Source: Gemmatimonadota bacterium (lineage in GTDB: Bacteria; Gemmatimonadota; Gemmatimonadetes; Longimicrobiales; Gaopeijiaceae). From it: a stretch of 62,490 nt of DNA. Shown here in pieces: positions 8,376 to 17,559 of the stretch; positions within the stretch are counted from its first letter, which is position 1, and every line of letters begins with the position of its first letter. The DNA is taken from NCBI GenBank assembly GCA_029863645.1, contig JAOTVA010000010.1, forward strand, positions 1-62,490, in the 5' to 3' direction. The notes under the pieces were generated by a model. That model saw only the letters and a program-made list of their open reading frames with translations. It did no database searches and was not told the DNA's origin. A program made the position numbers and the translations under genes.

Positions 8376-10565
8376 CTACTGCGGCAGCCGGAACACGTAA
8401 AGCGCGTTGTGTCCCTCCGGGCTCACGAGCTCGGGCGTCAGGAACGTCGGGATCCGCCATGGGCTGCCGCCGCCCCGCGCGGTGGCCACGGCCACGTACT
8501 GGACACCGTCCACCTCGTACGTGACCGGAAAACCCATGACGGACGTGCCGAGCCGGCTTCGCCAGAGCACGTCGCCGGTACGGACATCATACGCGCGAAT
8601 CCACCGATCGAAGTCCCCTACGAAGACCACGCCCCCCGCGGTGGTCAGCGCCGCCGTGAGGTAAGGTGCCCGTTGCTCGACGCTCCACACTTCCTCGAGG
8701 GTGCGCACGTCATACGCGGCGAGCTTGCCGAACCGGCCGTCCGTGCCGGGCATCTCCTTCCAGGCGCGGTCTCCCTGGTTGCCCCCACCGCCGGGCTCGA
8801 GCGCCGTCTCCCGGCCCGACATCTCCATGCAGCTCTGGCTGAGCGGCGTGACCAACAGGCCCGACCCCGGGTGGTACGCAGAAGCCGGCCAATTGTGACC
8901 GCCGGCCGTCGACGGGCACACATCGACCCACTCGCCGACCCTCAGCCCCGCGATGTCGTCGCGGTAGCGCACAGCGCCCGTCTCATAATTCACGTCCAAG
9001 ATGTTCTGGTAGACGGTCTCGGTGAGACCGAGGAAGCGCCCGTCACGGCGATCGAGCTTCCACAGGATGCCGTGCTTCCCGATGCTGAAGACGGTCGACT
9101 CCCCGTCGATATCGATGAGGACACGTTCGAAGACCTCGTCCATGTCGAGTGACTCGCCAGGGACGTGCGTGTAGTACCAAGCAATAGATCCGTCGGCGAC
9201 GTTGAGTGCCAACGTCGAGTTCGCATAGGCTGTGGAGTCTGCCGTCGTGAGCCCGCGGCTGGCGGCGACCCATGGCTTGGCTTGGGCCGTTCCGAAGTAG
9301 ACGAGGCCCAACTCCGGGTCCCAGCTCCCGCTCATCCAGATGTCGGCGCCCCCGCGCAGCTCCAAGGGGAGATCGCCCCACGTGTCTCCGCCCGGCTCAC
9401 CCGGCCGCGCGACCGTAAAGGTGCGCCACAGCTCTTGGCCCGTGCGCGCATCATGCGCCGTGATGAAGCAGCTCTCCTCGTAGAAACGTCCGCAGCCGGT
9501 GATGCCGTTGATGACTTTCCCGTCGGCGACGATCGGCCCTGATGAGTTCGAGTAACCGAGCTCGGGATCGGCGATGCGGGTCTCCCAGCGCACGGTGCCG
9601 GTGCGCGCATCCAATGCGACCATGTGCGCGTCGGCAGTCGCCACGAAGACCAGGTCCTCCCAGATGGCGAGGCTGCGGAGCTGCCCCGCTGCACCGCCCC
9701 CGTCGGCAAAGCGCCGACGGTACTCCCAGAGAGGCGTGCCATCTGTCGCATCGAGCGCCTGGACCACGTTGCCGGGGTTACTCAGGTAGAGGATGCCGTC
9801 GTGCACGATGGGCCCCTGCTGGCTCCGTCCATCCTCCATGCCCCAGCTCCACGCGAGCTGAAGGCGACTCACGTTGTCCGTGTCGATCTGTGATAGGGCG
9901 CTGTAGCCCCACGAGCCCGGATTGCCGCGCCAGTGAAGCCAGTCCGCCGCGGGCGGATTCGCGAGCGCGGCATCGGTGACGGGTCGGAATCCCTCCACCG
10001 CGCGGTAGGTCGAGGTCACCGAAGTGGGTGTCTCCGAGACGGAGCCCACCGACGTCGGAGGACGCATGCGAGTCTCCGAAGACGGGCCCGTGCCCGGACG
10101 ACCAGGCGCAGGCGGGACGACCCCAGCGCTCGCCTGAGCGCTCGGAGAGGCCGCTGGGGTCGGCCGTGGGGTGGAAGCCGGTAAACCGGAAACGATGGCC
10201 CCACCGAGGCTCCCGCCGTTGGCCTGCACGAGGTAGGCGATGACCGCGGTGTACTGGGCCGCGGTGAGCGACTCTGGCGCGCCATCGGGCATCGTCGCGC
10301 GCGTGTACTCCAAGAGGTCGGCGATCGGCTGGTCACCCCACGCGCGCACGAAGCTCGGGCCCGCGAGCTCTGGCGCCTCGAAGTTGCCACGCAGATTGGA
10401 GAGGTGACACTCGGCGCACGACGCCTCGTAGACGGCGCGCCCCGCGGCTGCCTGGTCGGGCGTGTAGACCCCCTGGGCCACGACACCCAACGGAGCCGCG
10501 GTGAGCATACCGACGGCAAGGGCCGCAGGGGCTACTCGGGAGCGGCGTGCGACGGAGCGGTGCAT
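8376..10565 (-). CDS. Exported PQQ-dependent quinoprotein dehydrogenase with N-terminal cytochrome c
   Basis: A 729-residue periplasmic oxidoreductase. A signal peptide ends near VVAQG. A monohaem cytochrome c domain follows, with CAECH at residues 50-54 and a likely Met ligand in RATMPDG. A linker rich in Pro, Ala and Ser (about 125-180) leads to an eight-bladed PQQ propeller with blade motifs such as [33 protein letters not shown], and [16 protein letters not shown]. The pair of Cys in [10 protein letters not shown] is near where the active-site disulfide lies in related enzymes. In many quinohaemoproteins the cytochrome is C-terminal; here it is N-terminal. AGGA lies eight bases upstream of ATG. 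Likely oxidises an alcohol or sugar and passes electrons through its own haem; substrate unknown. Confidence 0.9.
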   Translation of the reverse strand: MHRSVARRSRVAPAALAVGMLTAAPLGVVAQGVYTPDQAAAGRAVYEASCAECHLSNLRGNFEAPELAGPSFVRAWGDQPIADLLEYTRATMPDGAPESLTAAQYTAVIAYLVQANGGSLGGAIVSGLPASTPRPTPAASPSAQASAGVVPPAPGRPGTGPSSETRMRPPTSVGSVSETPTSVTSTYRAVEGFRPVTDAALANPPAADWLHWRGNPGSWGYSALSQIDTDNVSRLQLAWSWGMEDGRSQQGPIVHDGILYLSNPGNVVQALDATDGTPLWEYRRRFADGGGAAGQLRSLAIWEDLVFVATADAHMVALDARTGTVRWETRIADPELGYSNSSGPIVADGKVINGITGCGRFYEESCFITAHDARTGQELWRTFTVARPGEPGGDTWGDLPLELRGGADIWMSGSWDPELGLVYFGTAQAKPWVAASRGLTTADSTAYANSTLALNVADGSIAWYYTHVPGESLDMDEVFERVLIDIDGESTVFSIGKHGILWKLDRRDGRFLGLTETVYQNILDVNYETGAVRYRDDIAGLRVGEWVDVCPSTAGGHNWPASAYHPGSGLLVTPLSQSCMEMSGRETALEPGGGGNQGDRAWKEMPGTDGRFGKLAAYDVRTLEEVWSVEQRAPYLTAALTTAGGVVFVGDFDRWIRAYDVRTGDVLWRSRLGTSVMGFPVTYEVDGVQYVAVATARGGGSPWRIPTFLTPELVSPEGHNALYVFRLPQ

Positions 10566-10637
10566 GGCGACGTCCTCGGTTTGGATGGCCTCGCCCGGGC
10601 AACATCCGACGCCTCGGCGGCCATGCGCAAGCCGCCT

Positions 10638-12074
10638 CTACGGAATGGGCCGCACGACCCTGAAGTAGCTTTGCTGGCCGGAGCTCCGACCGGGCACCAT
10701 GAAGACGACGGCCTCTTCCCCGATGAAGTCGGGAAACGCCAACTGACTCGCGCCGTCGCTGTCGGCGACCCGCGTCACTCGGCGCGCCTCGCGGTCGTAC
10801 ACGAAGATGCCCGGCTCCACGCCTCCGCGAGATATCGAGCGAACGCGCGGCGTCGAGAACGCCAACTTACGACCAGTCGAGTGCCACGCGACTTTGCGCG
10901 TCGGCATGCCTAGCGCGAGCGCTTCTTCGCAGCGGCCCTCGGGCAGGATGCGGTAGATCTTCGTCGTGCCAGTGGCTTCGTCTCGCGCGGCGACCTCTGT
11001 ACCGTCTTGCGACATGATCGGCGTGGAAAGCGAAGTGCCGGCGCAGGGCACCACGGGCGGGCCCAGTGGCTGCACCGTCGCTCGGCCGCCGCCCTCGGCG
11101 CGCCTGACCTCGTAGTCCCGGTACAGGAGCCCCTCGAACCAGCTCGTCATGACGCGGTAACGCACGGACGCATCGTCCTGTGCGAGAATGCCGACCGAGG
11201 GATACTGGTCCCGCATGCGCTCGTCTACGAAGACAGGCCCCACCGATGCGCTGCGTCCCTGAAACGTGGCATCGAACACTTCGTCGGCGTCGAAGAATCC
11301 GAGCCCCGCATTTCTCGGCCCGGGCGTGACGAAGTACTCACCGTCTGGCGTCGGCACGAAGTCGATGAATCCGGGCGCGACCCGGTTCTCGCCGTCCCTG
11401 AGATCCAGCAGGTAGACACGGCCTGCCGATTCGTACGCCAGCGCCTGTCGACCGGGAACCCACCGGAAGTAGGCGCCCGGAACGCCGATCGCAGGATAGT
11501 CGGTGACCTCACGGACATCCGCGGATGCACCAGGTGACGCCTCGAGGAGCGAGGCTTCCGGGCCGGACGACGCGGCCGCTCCCTCAGCCAGCCGGGTCGC
11601 AACCATCGACTCGTACGCCGCGGTCTCCTTGTAGCCCAGAATGGCCGGCCCGATGACGCGGCTTCCCTTGTGCACCACCAGGGACGGAGCATGCGTGAGG
11701 GCTCCCGCAGCCAGAATCGCCTCGGCCGCGGCGGTCGGAACCGACCCATCGACCGCTCCGGCCTCGGCGTACCGCTCGAGCTCCTCGAAGCCGACGAGCG
11801 TCAGCTCAGCGCCGAGGGTTCGAGCCGCCCGTTCGATGTTGGGAATGCCCGACCTCGAGAGCGGCATCCGCGGTGACCAGAAGTAGATCACACCCAGGCA
11901 GTCCGCGCGGCAGGCCTCGAGACCGTCGAGGGCGTCGCCGAGACTCGACAGTGTGTCGAGGCCCTCCGGCAGCACGGCAATCTCGTACGCCGGAGCTGGA
12001 TCGGCGACCGCCAGAGCGCCGTACCCGAGCACTCCCACGCCCAGCAAGGTCACCACCCACGCTTTCGCCTTCAT
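10638..12074 (-). CDS. Exported protein with thioredoxin-like N-terminus and WD40/TolB-like propeller
   Basis: About 478 residues, not assignable to a named family by eye. After a signal anchor (VVTLLGVGVLGYGALAV), the segment VIYFWSPRMPLSRSGIPNIE resembles the start of a thioredoxin fold, but the usual CxxC is replaced, so it should not be a dithiol reductase. The C-terminal two thirds show repeated beta-propeller strands (FRWVPGRQALAYESAGRVYLLDL, DFVPTPDGEYFVTPGP, KVAWHSTGRKLAFSTP) like TolB/WD40-type beta-propellers. The ATG at 12074 begins the signal and has GGAGG three bases upstream; an in-frame ATG at 12131 would overlap the SDR gene. It follows the SDR gene by 20 bases and may be cotranscribed with it. 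Confidence 0.65.
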   Translation of the reverse strand: MKAKAWVVTLLGVGVLGYGALAVADPAPAYEIAVLPEGLDTLSSLGDALDGLEACRADCLGVIYFWSPRMPLSRSGIPNIERAARTLGAELTLVGFEELERYAEAGAVDGSVPTAAAEAILAAGALTHAPSLVVHKGSRVIGPAILGYKETAAYESMVATRLAEGAAASSGPEASLLEASPGASADVREVTDYPAIGVPGAYFRWVPGRQALAYESAGRVYLLDLRDGENRVAPGFIDFVPTPDGEYFVTPGPRNAGLGFFDADEVFDATFQGRSASVGPVFVDERMRDQYPSVGILAQDDASVRYRVMTSWFEGLLYRDYEVRRAEGGGRATVQPLGPPVVPCAGTSLSTPIMSQDGTEVAARDEATGTTKIYRILPEGRCEEALALGMPTRKVAWHSTGRKLAFSTPRVRSISRGGVEPGIFVYDREARRVTRVADSDGASQLAFPDFIGEEAVVFMVPGRSSGQQSYFRVVRPIP

Positions 12075-12094
12075 AGTCCTCCGGTAAGGCCCGC

Positions 12095-13009
12095 TCAACG
12101 GTCCCCGGTAAGCTCCTCGCTGAGCGCCCACAGCCGCCTTCGGGCCTCAGCGTCATAGGCCTGTGCGTTCGCGCGCGCCGGTCGCAGCCCGTTGAAGTAG
12201 CCGCCGCTGCCGACGTCATCCGTGACGAGCTGCATCACCGCATCAGCCCCTTCATCCACGGTGGCCCGGGGCGCCACGCCAGCCCGCGCCACCATACGCG
12301 TATCCATATACGTCGCCGGGTGCAGGGAGTTCACCACCACGCCCGTGCCCTGTAGCCGCTCCGCCAAATCGACCGTGAACAGGATCTGCGCGAGCTTGCT
12401 CTGTGCGTACGCACGGCCGCCGCTGAAGCTGCGCTCGATCATGACGTCGTCGAAGTCGATCGGCTGCTGGGCACCCGACGACACGTTCACGATGCGGGAC
12501 GGCGCGCTGCTGCGAAGCAGGGGCATCCACATCTGGGTGAGCATGAAGTGCGAGAGATAGTTCACCTGCATGCGGAACTCGAGTCCGTCCTCGGTGACCA
12601 TGCGCTCGTCCGGCGAACTTCCGAAGCCGGCATTGTTGATGAGAACGTCCAAGCGATCGAAGTCGCGGAGCACCGCTTCGCCGAAGGCGCGCGTCTGGCC
12701 AAGCGAGCCGAAGTCGGCCTGATAGAATCGGGCCCGGCCACCCGCGGCCTCGATCTCCGCTACAACCTCCTTGCCTCGCTCGGCGTTCCGTCCGTGCACG
12801 ACGACGTACATGTCCATCGCCGCCAGTCGCACGGCCAACTCCTGCCCCAGCCCGCTCGTCGAGCCGGTGACGACAGCGACCCTCTGACCCGCTTGCAGAG
12901 CAGATTGCGACGCGGCCGGCAGCGCGCTCATGGCGAGTGCAGCGCAGCAGGACGCCGATACCGCGACGGCCCTCCTGAATCGGCCTGAACGACCCGTAAC
13001 AAGAACCAT
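12095..13009 (-). CDS. Exported short-chain dehydrogenase/reductase
   Basis: A 304-residue SDR with the cofactor motif TGSTSGLG, the NNAG motif (LINNAGFGSS) and the catalytic Tyr-x-x-x-Lys in YAQSKLAQ, resembling retinol-dehydrogenase/WW-domain oxidoreductase-like SDRs. Unusually, a hydrophobic signal-like segment (VSASCCAALAMSALPAASQ) precedes the Rossmann fold, so the enzyme may be exported or membrane-attached; most SDRs are cytosolic. I chose ATG 13009 because AGGTGAG lies eight bases upstream and the signal starts there; an upstream in-frame ATG at 13108 has no support. It is divergent from glnA, with about 240 bases between the two starts. Confidence 0.85.
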   Translation of the reverse strand: MVLVTGRSGRFRRAVAVSASCCAALAMSALPAASQSALQAGQRVAVVTGSTSGLGQELAVRLAAMDMYVVVHGRNAERGKEVVAEIEAAGGRARFYQADFGSLGQTRAFGEAVLRDFDRLDVLINNAGFGSSPDERMVTEDGLEFRMQVNYLSHFMLTQMWMPLLRSSAPSRIVNVSSGAQQPIDFDDVMIERSFSGGRAYAQSKLAQILFTVDLAERLQGTGVVVNSLHPATYMDTRMVARAGVAPRATVDEGADAVMQLVTDDVGSGGYFNGLRPARANAQAYDAEARRRLWALSEELTGDR

Positions 13010-13251
13010 GGTCCGGCTCACCTGCTTAGAGCGCAGATACGCGCGTGATCTACGTGGAATAGCGGAAGGGCCCTGTGGATACGCAAGGCTGACTCGCGGA
13101 AGCGCCATTGATACGCCTCAACCGGCCCGGTTGGGGGTGGTCGTGACCGCCACTCTCGGCCTGCGAAAAACCACTTGCCCGCCCGCCGGGGGCTGCGTAC
13201 CCTGCCCTCCCCCCCGCCTGGCGGGTACGCCTCTCACAACCCAGGAATCTC
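13010..13251. promoter_or_regulatory. Divergent intergenic region between the SDR gene and glnA
   Basis: This 242-base stretch separates two divergent starts and must hold promoters for both. It holds no ORF that I believe in. The glnA end is very GC-rich (runs of C and G around 13170-13225) and AGGA lies five bases before the glnA ATG. I cannot point to a convincing -35/-10 pair or NtrC site by eye. Confidence 0.4.
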
Positions 13252-14664
13252 ATGACGCCGAAACAGTTTTTCGAGTTGGCCAAGAAGAAGAAGGCCGAGA
13301 TGGTGGACTTGAAGTTCATGGACTTCCTGGGGTCCTGGCAGCACTGCTCCTACCCCACCGATACGTGGGACGCGAAGACGTTCAAGGAGGGGGTCGGCTT
13401 CGACGGATCATCCATCCGCGGATGGCAGCCCATCAACCAGTCGGACATGCTCGCCGTACCGGACGCGTCGACGGCTGCCATGGATCCGTTCTTCGAGCGC
13501 CCGACGATCAGTGTGATCGCGAACATCGTGGACCCCACCACCGGCGAGGAATACTCGCGCGACCCACGCCACATCGCGAGGAAGGCCGAAGCGTACCTGA
13601 AGAAGACCAAGATTGCCGACACGTGCTTCATCGGGCCGGAGCCCGAGTTCTTCGTGTTCGACCAGGTGCGGTACGAGCAGAACGAGCACCACGGATTCTA
13701 CGAGATCGACTCGGTGGAGGGCGCTTGGAACACCGCCCGCTTCGAGGAGCCGAACCTCGGTTACAAGCCGAGCTACAAAGGCGGGTACTTCCCCGTCAGC
13801 CCGACTGACACGTACCACGACCTGCGCGGCGAAATGGTCTATCTCATGCGGGACATGGGGATCGTGGTCGAGGCCCACCACCACGAGGTGGGCACGGCAG
13901 GCCAGTGCGAGATCGACATGCAGTTCGCACCGCTGCTCAAGATGGCCGACCAGTTCGCGTGGTATAAGTACATCATCCGCAACGTCGCGAAGAACCACGG
14001 CAAGACGGTGACGTTCATGCCCAAGCCGATCTTCAACGACAACGGCAGCGGCATGCACACACACCTGTCTCTGTGGAAGGGCAGCAAGCCCCTCTTCGCA
14101 GGCAAGGAGTACGCCGGCCTGAGCAAGATGGCGCTGCACGGCATCGGTGGTGTGCTCAAGCACGCCCGGGCGATTCTGGCCTTCGCGGCACCCACGGCCA
14201 ACTCCTACCGGCGGCTGGTGCCGGGCTTCGAGGCGCCGGTCAACCTGGCATACTCACAGCGCAATCGCTCGGCGTCCGTGCGCATCCCGATGTACTCGGA
14301 CAACCCGAAGGCGAAGCGCTTCGAGTTCCGCTGCCCTGACCCGACGGCCAATGGCTACCTGATGTTCAGCGCGCTTCTGATGGCGGTCATCGACGGCATC
14401 AAGAACAAGGTCGATCCGGGGAAGCCGCTCGACCGGGACATCTACGACATGACGCCCAAGGAGCTGTCGAAGTGGCCTCACACGCCCGGGTCGCTGTCCG
14501 AGGCGCTCGAGGCCTTGAGGAAGGACCACAAGTTCCTGCTGGAAGGCAGCGTGTTCACGCAGGACGTGGTAGACTCGTGGATCGACTACAAGATCGAGAA
14601 CGAGGTGGATCCACTCAGGCTACGGCCGCATCCGCACGAGTTCTTCCTCTACTACGACAACTAA
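13252..14664 (+). CDS. glnA: Glutamine synthetase, type I
   Basis: A 470-residue enzyme joining ammonia to glutamate with ATP. The N-terminal beta-grasp domain contains [10 protein letters not shown] and [10 protein letters not shown]; the catalytic barrel contains [13 protein letters not shown]-type metal residues in [11 protein letters not shown], the [10 protein letters not shown] loop and NRSASVRIP, and [13 protein letters not shown]. The length equals the standard bacterial dodecameric [15 protein letters not shown] sits where the adenylylation Tyr lies in enterobacterial GlnA, so regulation by adenylylation is possible. AGGA lies upstream of ATG. A hairpin follows the stop codon, so it is probably monocistronic. 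It is the window's ammonia-assimilating partner to the NAD-glutamate dehydrogenase near the other end. Confidence 0.97.
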   Translation: MTPKQFFELAKKKKAEMVDLKFMDFLGSWQHCSYPTDTWDAKTFKEGVGFDGSSIRGWQPINQSDMLAVPDASTAAMDPFFERPTISVIANIVDPTTGEEYSRDPRHIARKAEAYLKKTKIADTCFIGPEPEFFVFDQVRYEQNEHHGFYEIDSVEGAWNTARFEEPNLGYKPSYKGGYFPVSPTDTYHDLRGEMVYLMRDMGIVVEAHHHEVGTAGQCEIDMQFAPLLKMADQFAWYKYIIRNVAKNHGKTVTFMPKPIFNDNGSGMHTHLSLWKGSKPLFAGKEYAGLSKMALHGIGGVLKHARAILAFAAPTANSYRRLVPGFEAPVNLAYSQRNRSASVRIPMYSDNPKAKRFEFRCPDPTANGYLMFSALLMAVIDGIKNKVDPGKPLDRDIYDMTPKELSKWPHTPGSLSEALEALRKDHKFLLEGSVFTQDVVDSWIDYKIENEVDPLRLRPHPHEFFLYYDN

Positions 14665-14671
14665 GCGGTGT

Positions 14672-14696
14672 GGCGACAGCCCTTCGGGCCGTCGCC
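14672..14696 (+). terminator. Hairpin after glnA, possible terminator without T-tract
   Basis: GGCGACAGCCC, a TTCG tetraloop and GGCCGTCGCC form a tight GC-rich stem-loop eight bases after the glnA stop codon. TTCG is an especially stable loop. No run of T follows, so it may be an RNA 3'-end stabiliser or a Rho-independent terminator of weak type. Confidence 0.4.
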
Positions 14697-14705
14697 AACC
14701 TCGCC

Positions 14706-14774
14706 GGCGGATTACCGATGCCGCTAAGACCTGATGGGTTCCAGGTCCCTGAGGGTCGGTGTCGGTAATCCGCC
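14706..14774. repeat. 69-base two-tier palindrome downstream of glnA
   Basis: GGCGGATTACCGA at 14706-14718 is the exact inverted complement of TCGGTAATCCGCC at 14762-14774. Inside the 43-base middle, GACCTG and CAGGTC form a second stem with an eight-base loop. The element could be a structured RNA end, a protein-binding palindrome or a small non-autonomous repeat. It does not fold as a tRNA cloverleaf. It sits in the 264-base gap between glnA and the next gene; the rest of that gap shows nothing I can name. Confidence 0.7.
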
Positions 14775-14928
14775 TAGAGGGGATCGTCGCTGCCGTGTCA
14801 GAGCGACAGCACGAAGTCGATCAGGGCCCGACGGTCTCCTCTCCTCAGCCGCTGAAAGCGCAGCCGCGCTAGCACTTCGCAGACATCCCCGGGTCGTCGC
14901 GCCGAACCGCGGTCATTAGGATTGTCCC

Positions 14929-15285
14929 ATGAGAAACTTCCTGATCCGGCTCTTCGTGAATGCGCTGGCGCTCGCGGCAGCCGCTTGGCTCATCGACGGG
15001 ATCCAGATGAGTGGAGACTTCATCGCTGTGCTTCTGGTCGCGCTTGTCTTCGGCGTCCTGAATGCGCTCCTGAAGCCGCTCCTCCTCTTCCTGTCGATTC
15101 CTCTCCTCATCCTGACGCTCGGGCTCTTTGCGCTCGTCGTGAATGCTGGGATGCTGATGATCACTGCGAGCGTTCTGGACAACTTCGCCGTGTCAGGGTT
15201 CTGGGCGGCCTTGCTCGGAAGCCTCGTGATCTCGATCGTGACCATGCTGCTCGGCAGCGCCCTGAAGGACGGCAAGAAGCGCTGA
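14929..15285 (+). CDS. Four-helix membrane protein, phage holin family 4 (PF04020-like, YvlD type)
   Basis: A 118-residue integral membrane protein with four hydrophobic segments. The conserved pattern includes WLIDGIQMSG after helix 1, VLNALLKPLLLFLSIPLLILTLGLF across helices 2 and 3, and a short basic tail. This is the pattern of the mycobacterial-type four-TMS holin superfamily. Chromosomal members are common and are not evidence of a prophage; nothing phage-like lies nearby. AGGA sits seven bases before ATG. Role unknown. Confidence 0.85.
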   Translation: MRNFLIRLFVNALALAAAAWLIDGIQMSGDFIAVLLVALVFGVLNALLKPLLLFLSIPLLILTLGLFALVVNAGMLMITASVLDNFAVSGFWAALLGSLVISIVTMLLGSALKDGKKR

Positions 15286-15369
15286 CAACGGCACCTCGCG
15301 GTCCCAGTGCTTGCGGTACTCTGTGGCGCAAAGTACCGTGCAGTAAGACCTTCCGGGGGTGACCTGCCA

Positions 15370-16698
15370 ATGACGAGAGCCACGATCGCCGGGCGGGCGT
15401 CAGTCATAGCGCTCGTCGTACTCGCCCTCGTGGCCGGCTATCGGGCACTCGACCGGGGCCTTGAACCCGCCGCGCCGACCGCACCTCCGGTGGCCTCTTC
15501 GGGAGTTCACGAGGGCCTCCTCTACGCCCGCGTCACCACCGTTCAGGGATCGATCTACGAGGGACGGATACGGTGGGGAGGCGACCAGGAGGCTCTGTGG
15601 GGCAACCATTTCAACGGCGCCAAGGAAGCGAACCCTTGGGCTTCACACGTCCCGCCTGGGCAGCTGCCCAAGGAGCGGCTGTCGATTGAGGTGCTCGGGA
15701 TCCACATCGCTAGCTGGGAGCGGGAGGCAGACCTCGGAAGGCCGTTCTTGGCACGCATGGGGGACATCGCCCTCGTCGAGCTGAGAGCTCGCGAGATTCG
15801 GGTGACGCTCAAGAGCGGCAGCGTGTTCGTTCTCGACCGCTTCGGGTCCGACGACGTGGCCGACGGCGTGCGCGTGTGGGATGCCACTCGGGGCGTGGTA
15901 GACCTCCACGAGCGGCAGATCCGCTCCCTCGAGTTTCTGCCCTCCTCCCGGGCCGGCGACGCCCCCTACCCTCTGCACGGCACGGTGCGCACGCAGCGGG
16001 GCGACTTCACCGGCTTCGTGCATTGGAACCGGCAAGCGGGCCTCGACTCCGACAAGCTCTGGGGCCGTACTGACGACGCTGAGGTGAGCCTGGGTTTCGC
16101 CACGATCCGCTCGATCGAACGCGTCTCGCGCGACAGCTCCTTGGTGACGCTGCTCGACGGGTCCGACGTCGTGCTTTCGGGTACCCGAGAGGTCGGCACC
16201 GGCAACCGCGGGATCTACGTCGACGACCTGCGATACGGTCGCGTGCTGATCTCGTGGAACGCCTTCGAGCGCGTCGACTTCAGCTCGGGCGGCGCCGGCC
16301 CCGCGTACGGCGACTTCTTGCCGGGTGGCCCACTCACGGGCAGCGTCACGACCACGGCCGGACAACGTCTAACCGGTCGACTAGTGTTCGACCTCGACGA
16401 GAGCGAGACCACCGAGACGCTCGATGCCCCGTCGCAGGGCGTCGACTACACCATTGCGTTCGAGCTTATCGCCTCCATCGCGCCGTTCGAAGTCGCAGAG
16501 AGTGAGCGGGCCAGGGTGACCCTACGTAGCGGCGAAGTGCTACGGCTCGATCGGACCGGCGACCTCGCCGAGACAAACGCCGGCATGTTGATTTTCGTCC
16601 GCGGCCGTCCGCGACCTGAGTACGTGCCCTGGACCGACGTGGAGAAGGTCGAGTTCAACTCCACACCCGTGACAGATGCGTCCGGCACCCCGGCATGA
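15370..16698 (+). CDS. Membrane-anchored protein of three similar beta-rich modules, function unknown
   Basis: About 442 residues. An N-terminal hydrophobic segment (SVIALVVLALVAGY) is followed by three related modules of roughly 120 residues (about 45-175, 185-305, 310-435). Each begins like VxTxxGxxxxGxIxW or similar, passes through a FAxIxSIE-like line, contains a VTLxSGxVxxLxR strand and ends in a xxWxxVExVEF-like strand. I do not recognise a named family; the repeats suggest small beta-barrels stacked in the periplasm. ATG 15370 is chosen because GGGGGTGA lies upstream and it starts the anchor directly. The stop codon overlaps the next start by four bases (ATGA), so the two are translationally coupled. 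Confidence 0.65.
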   Translation: MTRATIAGRASVIALVVLALVAGYRALDRGLEPAAPTAPPVASSGVHEGLLYARVTTVQGSIYEGRIRWGGDQEALWGNHFNGAKEANPWASHVPPGQLPKERLSIEVLGIHIASWEREADLGRPFLARMGDIALVELRAREIRVTLKSGSVFVLDRFGSDDVADGVRVWDATRGVVDLHERQIRSLEFLPSSRAGDAPYPLHGTVRTQRGDFTGFVHWNRQAGLDSDKLWGRTDDAEVSLGFATIRSIERVSRDSSLVTLLDGSDVVLSGTREVGTGNRGIYVDDLRYGRVLISWNAFERVDFSSGGAGPAYGDFLPGGPLTGSVTTTAGQRLTGRLVFDLDESETTETLDAPSQGVDYTIAFELIASIAPFEVAESERARVTLRSGEVLRLDRTGDLAETNAGMLIFVRGRPRPEYVPWTDVEKVEFNSTPVTDASGTPA

Positions 16699-17108
16699 AC
16701 TCCTTGGTCATGCCCCGGCCCCTTTGGATGACCATCGCGGCGTGGATCTGCGCCATCGGACTCGTCACGAGTGCCTCACGAGACCTCTTGTTCAGCGAGG
16801 CTCGCGACATCGAGGTCTGGCTCGGCTTCGAGATCCGTGGCTGGCTCGCCATCCTAACCGCTCCCGTCCATTGGGCGATACTCGGAGTCGGCGCGTGGGG
16901 CTTCTGGACCCAGCGAGCCTGGATCGTGCGGTTGTCGGCCGCGTACGCCTTCTACGTGGCGCTCAGCCACCTCATTTGGAGCGAGGTGAGCCCGAACGGG
17001 CGTGGCTGGCCCATCGGGTTACTGCAGGCGCTGGCCATATCAGCCGTCGCCGTCCTCCTGCTGCGTGCTGGCCGAACGCGCCCCGAGGGGCCCCTCAGCC
17101 CACAGTAA
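16695..17108 (+). CDS. Small four-helix inner-membrane protein, function unknown
   Basis: A 137-residue protein with four hydrophobic segments: WMTIAAWICAIGLV, WLAILTAPVHWAILGVGAWGF, LSAAYAFYVALSHLIW and LLQALAISAVAVLLLRAG. Its start overlaps the stop of the modular protein upstream in an ATGA junction, which implies joint expression and possibly interaction in the membrane. The 3' end runs 14 bases into the convergent DUF2914 gene. No family recognised. Confidence 0.65.
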   Translation: MNSLVMPRPLWMTIAAWICAIGLVTSASRDLLFSEARDIEVWLGFEIRGWLAILTAPVHWAILGVGAWGFWTQRAWIVRLSAAYAFYVALSHLIWSEVSPNGRGWPIGLLQALAISAVAVLLLRAGRTRPEGPLSPQ

Positions 17109-17484
17109 AGTTCAGCGTCTGGAGCACCGTGCCGTCGGCTGCGCGGATCTCGACGGTCCAGGCGCCCGCCCACTCTGGCGGAATGATCTTGCTGCTCCAG
17201 GTGCGCCAGGGAGAGCCGCCGATGGCAAGCGAAACGGGGTACTCCATCCCGTCGTGCATCCACACGTGTTGCACCGTCGTGCTCCCCGCCCCCGTGATGC
17301 GCATCCAAACGAACAGCTCTCCCGTGGACGCCGGGAACTGCGTCGCTGCCCCTTGGGGCATCCGATCGGCGATCGATGTCGCGACCTGTGCCTCGACCTC
17401 GACCTGTGCGTGAGCGTCGCCCACGCCGGGTAGCGCGAGCACCGCCAGCGCAGTCAGGATCGATGTAGCAGTATGTGTCCTCAT
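17095..17484 (-). CDS. Secreted DUF2914-family protein
   Basis: A 129-residue protein: a signal peptide (ILTALAVLALPGVGDAHAQ) and one beta domain with VWMRITG, VQHVWMHDGMEYPVSLAIGG, WRTWSSKIIPPEWAGAWTVE and a closing DGTVLQTLNFTVG. The W-R-T-W-S and G-x-W-x-V-E-I pattern is that of DUF2914. GGGGAG lies three bases upstream of ATG. It overlaps the convergent membrane-protein gene by 14 bases. Biological role unknown. Confidence 0.8.
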   Translation of the reverse strand: MRTHTATSILTALAVLALPGVGDAHAQVEVEAQVATSIADRMPQGAATQFPASTGELFVWMRITGAGSTTVQHVWMHDGMEYPVSLAIGGSPWRTWSSKIIPPEWAGAWTVEIRAADGTVLQTLNFTVG

Positions 17485-17559
17485 GAGCTCCCCTCAGTCG
17501 AAGTCCGCAGAACGAGATGGGGGGCAGCAAGTCCGGTGCCAAGCGGCCCCGGCCTCCTG

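Noticed and set aside
8372-8391. Hairpin CCGGCT/AGCCGG between the SLC13 and quinoprotein genes as terminator
   Set aside because: Short stem, no T-tract, and it overlaps the quinoprotein's last codons.
14706-14774. tRNA gene at the glnA-proximal palindrome
   Set aside because: The outer stem is 13 base pairs and there is no anticodon arm or proper T-arm; a cloverleaf does not form.
14929-15285. Prophage remnant suggested by the holin-family protein
   Set aside because: No lysin, capsid, integrase or att-like repeat nearby; chromosomal members of this family are widespread.
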